DNA of 23,456 bases, taken from NCBI GenBank assembly GCA_009801015.1, contig VHZZ01003962.1, positions 85,898 through 109,353 of the forward strand, read 5' to 3'. Of the stretch, positions 20,534 to 23,456 are shown piece by piece. Every line of letters begins with the position of its first letter. Position 1 is the first letter of the stretch. The stretch comes from Silene noctiflora (lineage: Eukaryota; Streptophyta; Magnoliopsida; Caryophyllales; Caryophyllaceae). The notes beneath the pieces were generated by a model. It searched no databases and was not told the origin of the DNA. It saw only the letters and a list, made by a program, of their open reading frames with translations. The position numbers were made by a program, and so were the translations under genes.

Positions 20534-21765
20534 TGATGAGTCGTATTTATATACACTTTTACCTTCCCTTAGCTACTTTTGAGGCAGTTTTGTGCACTGA
20601 TATGTCATTTTATATGCCGTTTATGTTAGAATGTCGATATTTCCTCTATTTGGTGTTTAAATGTAGATTGGATGCATTTGTGGAGTAATTTGATGATAAT
20701 GAGCATCGCGGAGTCGACAAGACAGAGTTCGAGGAAGATAACACGGAAACCAAGGAGGAAAGATGGAAAGAAGAGAAGAAATCACAAAGACAAAGTGCTG
20801 AGAATTAGTCCCTCGACCCAGTAGGTAGTACCTCGATCGAGCATGATGACCTCGATCGAGTATGTTTGACTCGATCGAGGATCCTCCTTGCTGAAGACTT
20901 TCCACAAAATCTTTTAAGTCGGCTGTTTTGTAATATAAATAGGAAACTCGTGTTTTATTATTAGGTTACGCCTTATTTTACATAAAAACTCATAGAAAAC
21001 TATTAGATTAGTTTAGCTATTGTTGTTCTTCCACATCTACACTTTTAATTTACGGTACTTTGTTAATCTTTCCTCATTTATTGCTAATTCAAGTTCTAGT
21101 TTTATAATTGCATTCTTATTCATCTTTCACATGCTTTTAATTATGATGTTCCTTCACTTTATTGTTGTTAGTATGAGTAGCTAATTTTTTAATCTAGGGT
21201 GAAAGGGGATTTAGGTTGTTAGAAGGAGGTTTATCTTAATGAGTTAATTGTTAAACTGCTTTTAGTTGTTGTTTGATTGTTGTTTTAAATCTAGTTAATT
21301 GATTTACTGATCAGAGTTAATTAATTAGTCTTGCAAATTATGATTTTCACCGACCGGGTTAAGACTAGTTTAGGCCACGACAATTAAATAGACCGACTTA
21401 ATGATAGCGACCGCGTGTTAGTTTAGGTCTAAAGGACATATTTGAGTCAACCGATCATATGACCTTAAACAACATAACTGCTCAATTGATTAGTTAAATC
21501 ATCACCCCCGTAAAACTGACCTAGTGAACTTGATCCCTAGACCTTTTTATTATTATTGAATTTTGTCTTTATTTAAATCGTAATTAGTTTATAGCAAACC
21601 AATCAAAAATCTTCAAGAAATTGTTGCCTTTAAGATGGACTTGACTAATAGCAAACTAGATAATTACTGCATCCATGTGGAAGCGATACACTACTTACCA
21701 CTGACTATTTTTTAGTAGTATTTTAGGATTACTTTGATTAGGGTGATACGATTTTAGCCCTATCA
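20534..21765 (+). mobile_element. 5' LTR of an Athila-like Ty3/Gypsy retrotransposon
   Basis: It is proposed to start at TGATGAGTCG and end at CCCTATCA, giving TGAT...ATCA ends and a length of about 1.23 kb. A TATA box (TATAAATA, 20934-20941) marks U3. The U5 end has the conserved CATCCATGTGG...CGATAC phrase and GGGTGATACGATTTTAGCCC just before the primer site. The 3' boundary is well fixed by that site. The 5' boundary is less sure, as the matching 3' LTR is outside the window. Confidence 0.7.
20812..20879. repeat. Three CTCGATCGAG palindromes at 19-bp spacing in U3
   Basis: Perfect 10-bp palindromes start at 20832, 20851 and 20870, with a degenerate one (CTCGACCCAG) at 20812. The array ends 54 bp before the LTR TATA box. 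It looks like a repeated protein-binding site. Confidence 0.8.
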
Positions 21766-21769
21766 AATT

Positions 21770-21787
21770 TGGCGCCGCTGCCGGGGA
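21770..21787 (+). other. Primer binding site, tRNA-Asp type
   Basis: TGGCGCCGCTGCCGGGGA lies four bases after the LTR end. It matches the complement of the plant tRNA-Asp 3' end, as I recall it, except for one base (C where T is usual at position 9). This primer type is characteristic of Athila elements. Confidence 0.8.
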
Positions 21788-21828
21788 GGTAACTATTTTC
21801 TGTTTGTTTTTATATAAGTTTGTCTTTT

Positions 21829-21856
21829 GTCTCAAGGAACCTTAGTTCCTTGAGAC
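21829..21856 (+). other. Perfect 12-bp hairpin in the element leader
   Basis: GTCTCAAGGAAC (21829-21840), loop CTTA, GTTCCTTGAGAC (21845-21856). It lies 41 bases after the primer site and 30 before the gag ATG, where retroelements keep packaging or dimerisation signals. Confidence 0.85.
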
Positions 21857-21886
21857 TGTTTTCATTTTTTCTTGTTGTTTTCGTGT

Positions 21887-23338
21887 ATGCCCAGGTCGAC
21901 TAGGTCCGAGATTTTACCTTTAGATCCCGAGCCAGAGAAGATTTTTCGCTATAGACGAAAATTTTAAGATAAATCAGTCAAGTGGAAGACTTGATTACAC
22001 TTTACGCCGAATACAAGCAGTTTATTTTCGCATAAAATCCGTCATTTGAAGAGGACAAACTAGTTTATGCCGTTGACACTCCACCCATCACAATGCCTAC
22101 TTTAGTCAATCACTCAAAGCTTGCCCTTACATCCATTCCTAAGGGATTCAAGTTCCCCACTACAGATAAAGGCACTTTTGAGATTCGTCCATCCTACATC
22201 AATTTGGTGGAGCGAAATATGTTTGGAGGAGGAGCTGGAGAGGACCCTGCAAAGCACATGGAGAAGTTTACTAATTATTGTTGCTCCATCCCTTTGATTG
22301 TTGGAGTAACTCAGGATCAAGTAAAACAAGTGCTATTTCCTTTCTCTCTACGAGATGGTGCTGCAGAGTGGTTACATGACTTGGATATGAAAGCACATGG
22401 CATTACTGACTGGAATACGCTAGCTCTTGCCTTCTACAAGAGGTACTTCCCACCGCAGAAACTAATGCACTACGAAGCCAGATTACGAGTTTCAAGCAAG
22501 GTCCTACTGAAGACCTTAATGAGGCATGGATTCGCTTCAAGAGACTAGTTCGTTCCGTTCCATATCATGGTTTTCAGATTTGGTTCTTGTGCAATCAGTT
22601 CTATAATGGATTATATGATGAACATAGAGCTTTACTTGATTCTTCTGGCAATGGGAGATTTCAGAATAACACCAATGATGACAATGCCTAGAAGTTGATT
22701 GATGAGATGGCTACTCATACTGCTGAGTATGGTAACCCTAGGGGTAGTACGAGAGGAGGTAGTTCAGATAATGCAATTGCGGCACGATTAGAAGCATTGA
22801 CTGCCCAAATTGCAGAATTAAAACTACTCACTCATTGGTTAATAAAAAGACGGTTCATGTCATGGTCCAGCAGGAGGAATCATGAGAGAGATGTGGGATT
22901 GTCGGTCATACCGCGACGCGATGTATGAGTTCCATTGAGCAAGTACATGCTTTTCAGTCTTTTAAGCAAGGTACTCCACATTCTACTTTCTTCACTGAGA
23001 GGAGCCCGCAGAATAATGCTTATATCATCCCTCAGAATCGCGGCAATCAGCCGTAAGGCAACTTTGTCAGGCAGAACCAAGGAGGTCAAAGCTTTAATCA
23101 ACCACAATTTCAACAAATACAACCTCCTCCACAAGATCCTACTAATGATTTAGCGGAGATGAAAGAAATGTTGCAGCAGAGTTTGATGATCCAGTAAAAG
23201 TAAGCATCTCAAATTTCTGAACTTATTACTCACAACAAGATGCTAGACACTCAACTTGCTCAGTTGACGGTAAAAAATCCTTCAAAACAGCCCGAAAACC
23301 TTCCTCCTCAAGGTAAACAAGCACATGAACAAGTTAAT
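21887..23338 (+). pseudogene. Broken Athila-like gag
   Basis: The natural start is probably ATG 21887 (MPRSTRSEILPLDPEPEK). The frame is lost by TAA at 21965, with a frame change before 21979 and another TAA at 22033-22035. The longest surviving piece (22093-22548) has the retrotransposon gag core: GEDPAKHMEKF, LFPFSLRDGAAEWL, WNTLALAFYKRYFPP. A frame change follows near 22480-22490, then TAG at 22689-22691, another shift near 22830, and more stops (TGA 22883, TAA in the 23050s and 23190s). A C-terminal CCHC zinc-knuckle remnant is at 22883-22924. Similarity ends at about 23338, just before the part that normally leads to protease. It is non-functional. Protease, reverse transcriptase and integrase are not in the window. 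Confidence 0.8.
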
Positions 23339-23456
23339 TGTGAACCCCCGCTATAATCGTAACTGATATAGGGATTTATCGTCAACTCCCAATCAAACAA
23401 ATAACCGAACAACCTAACTAAGTAGTCGGGAAGTAGGGTATCGAATCCACGAGGAT
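23339..23456 (-). mobile_element. End of a second LTR, opposite orientation, inserted in gag
   Basis: The reverse complement ends in GGGGGTTCACA at 23339. It contains ATCCTCGTGGATTCGATACC followed by CTACTTCCCGACTA, which lines up with CATCCATGTGGAAGCGATAC and ACTACTTACC in U5 of the first LTR. So this is probably the U5 end of another gypsy-type LTR on the minus strand. It directly abuts gag with no primer site, so it would be a 3' LTR or a solo LTR. It continues beyond the window. Confidence 0.5.

Noticed and set aside
1-23456. Undescribed multi-gene system, CRISPR array, tRNA or rRNA genes
   Set aside because: None seen. The window has three familiar plant genes and transposon-derived DNA; direct repeats present are not spaced like CRISPR, and no tRNA cloverleaf was recognised.

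Overview
This is nuclear DNA from a flowering plant. It has split genes with GT-AG introns of 80 bp to 3.6 kb, AT-rich spacers, SINEs, many MITEs and a decayed Ty3/Gypsy retrotransposon. The protein families are plant genes (APD-type RING E3, cytosolic type II DnaJ, Alfin-like PHD). Motifs such as TACTCCGTA and CTCGATCGAG, and the MITE ends, remind me of Caryophyllales (pinks, goosefoots), but that is an impression, not a measurement. I see no bacterial gene, CRISPR array, tRNA or rRNA, and no undescribed multi-gene system. The unusual material is in the repeats.

Layout. (1) About 648-5174, plus strand: the C-terminal six exons of a membrane-anchored RING E3 ligase of the APD family. Its 5' exons are not found here. 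Its introns hold a SINE, a long foldback element and a Stowaway-like MITE inserted inside another. (2) 5175-7614: intergenic DNA with a small MITE, a ~400-bp foldback element, short tandem duplications and a 28-A run. (3) 7615-11128, plus strand: a complete three-exon type II (DNAJB-like) J-protein of 346 aa. (4) 11129-13013: the convergent spacer, with a 97-bp Stowaway MITE and an orphan TATA box. (5) 13014-19961, minus strand: a complete five-exon Alfin-like PHD finger gene (241 aa) with a 33-nt microexon. Its introns hold two SINEs, a 180-bp hAT MITE with perfect 8-bp target duplications, and a (TA)16 microsatellite. (6) 20178-20412: a 219-bp hAT-like element rich in GGGTC words, just upstream of the Alfin-like gene. 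(7) 20534 to the window end: the 5' part of a degraded Athila-like Ty3/Gypsy element, with LTR, tRNA-Asp-type primer binding site, a strong leader hairpin and a broken gag. At about 23339 this is interrupted by what looks like the end of a second LTR in the opposite orientation.

The three host genes are unrelated housekeeping or regulatory genes (ubiquitin ligation, Hsp70 co-chaperone, H3K4me3 reading), and nothing suggests they work as a unit. Exon boundaries were set by eye from reading-frame continuity, GT-AG sites and remembered family sequence. They agree in phase across every junction, but no transcript data were available.
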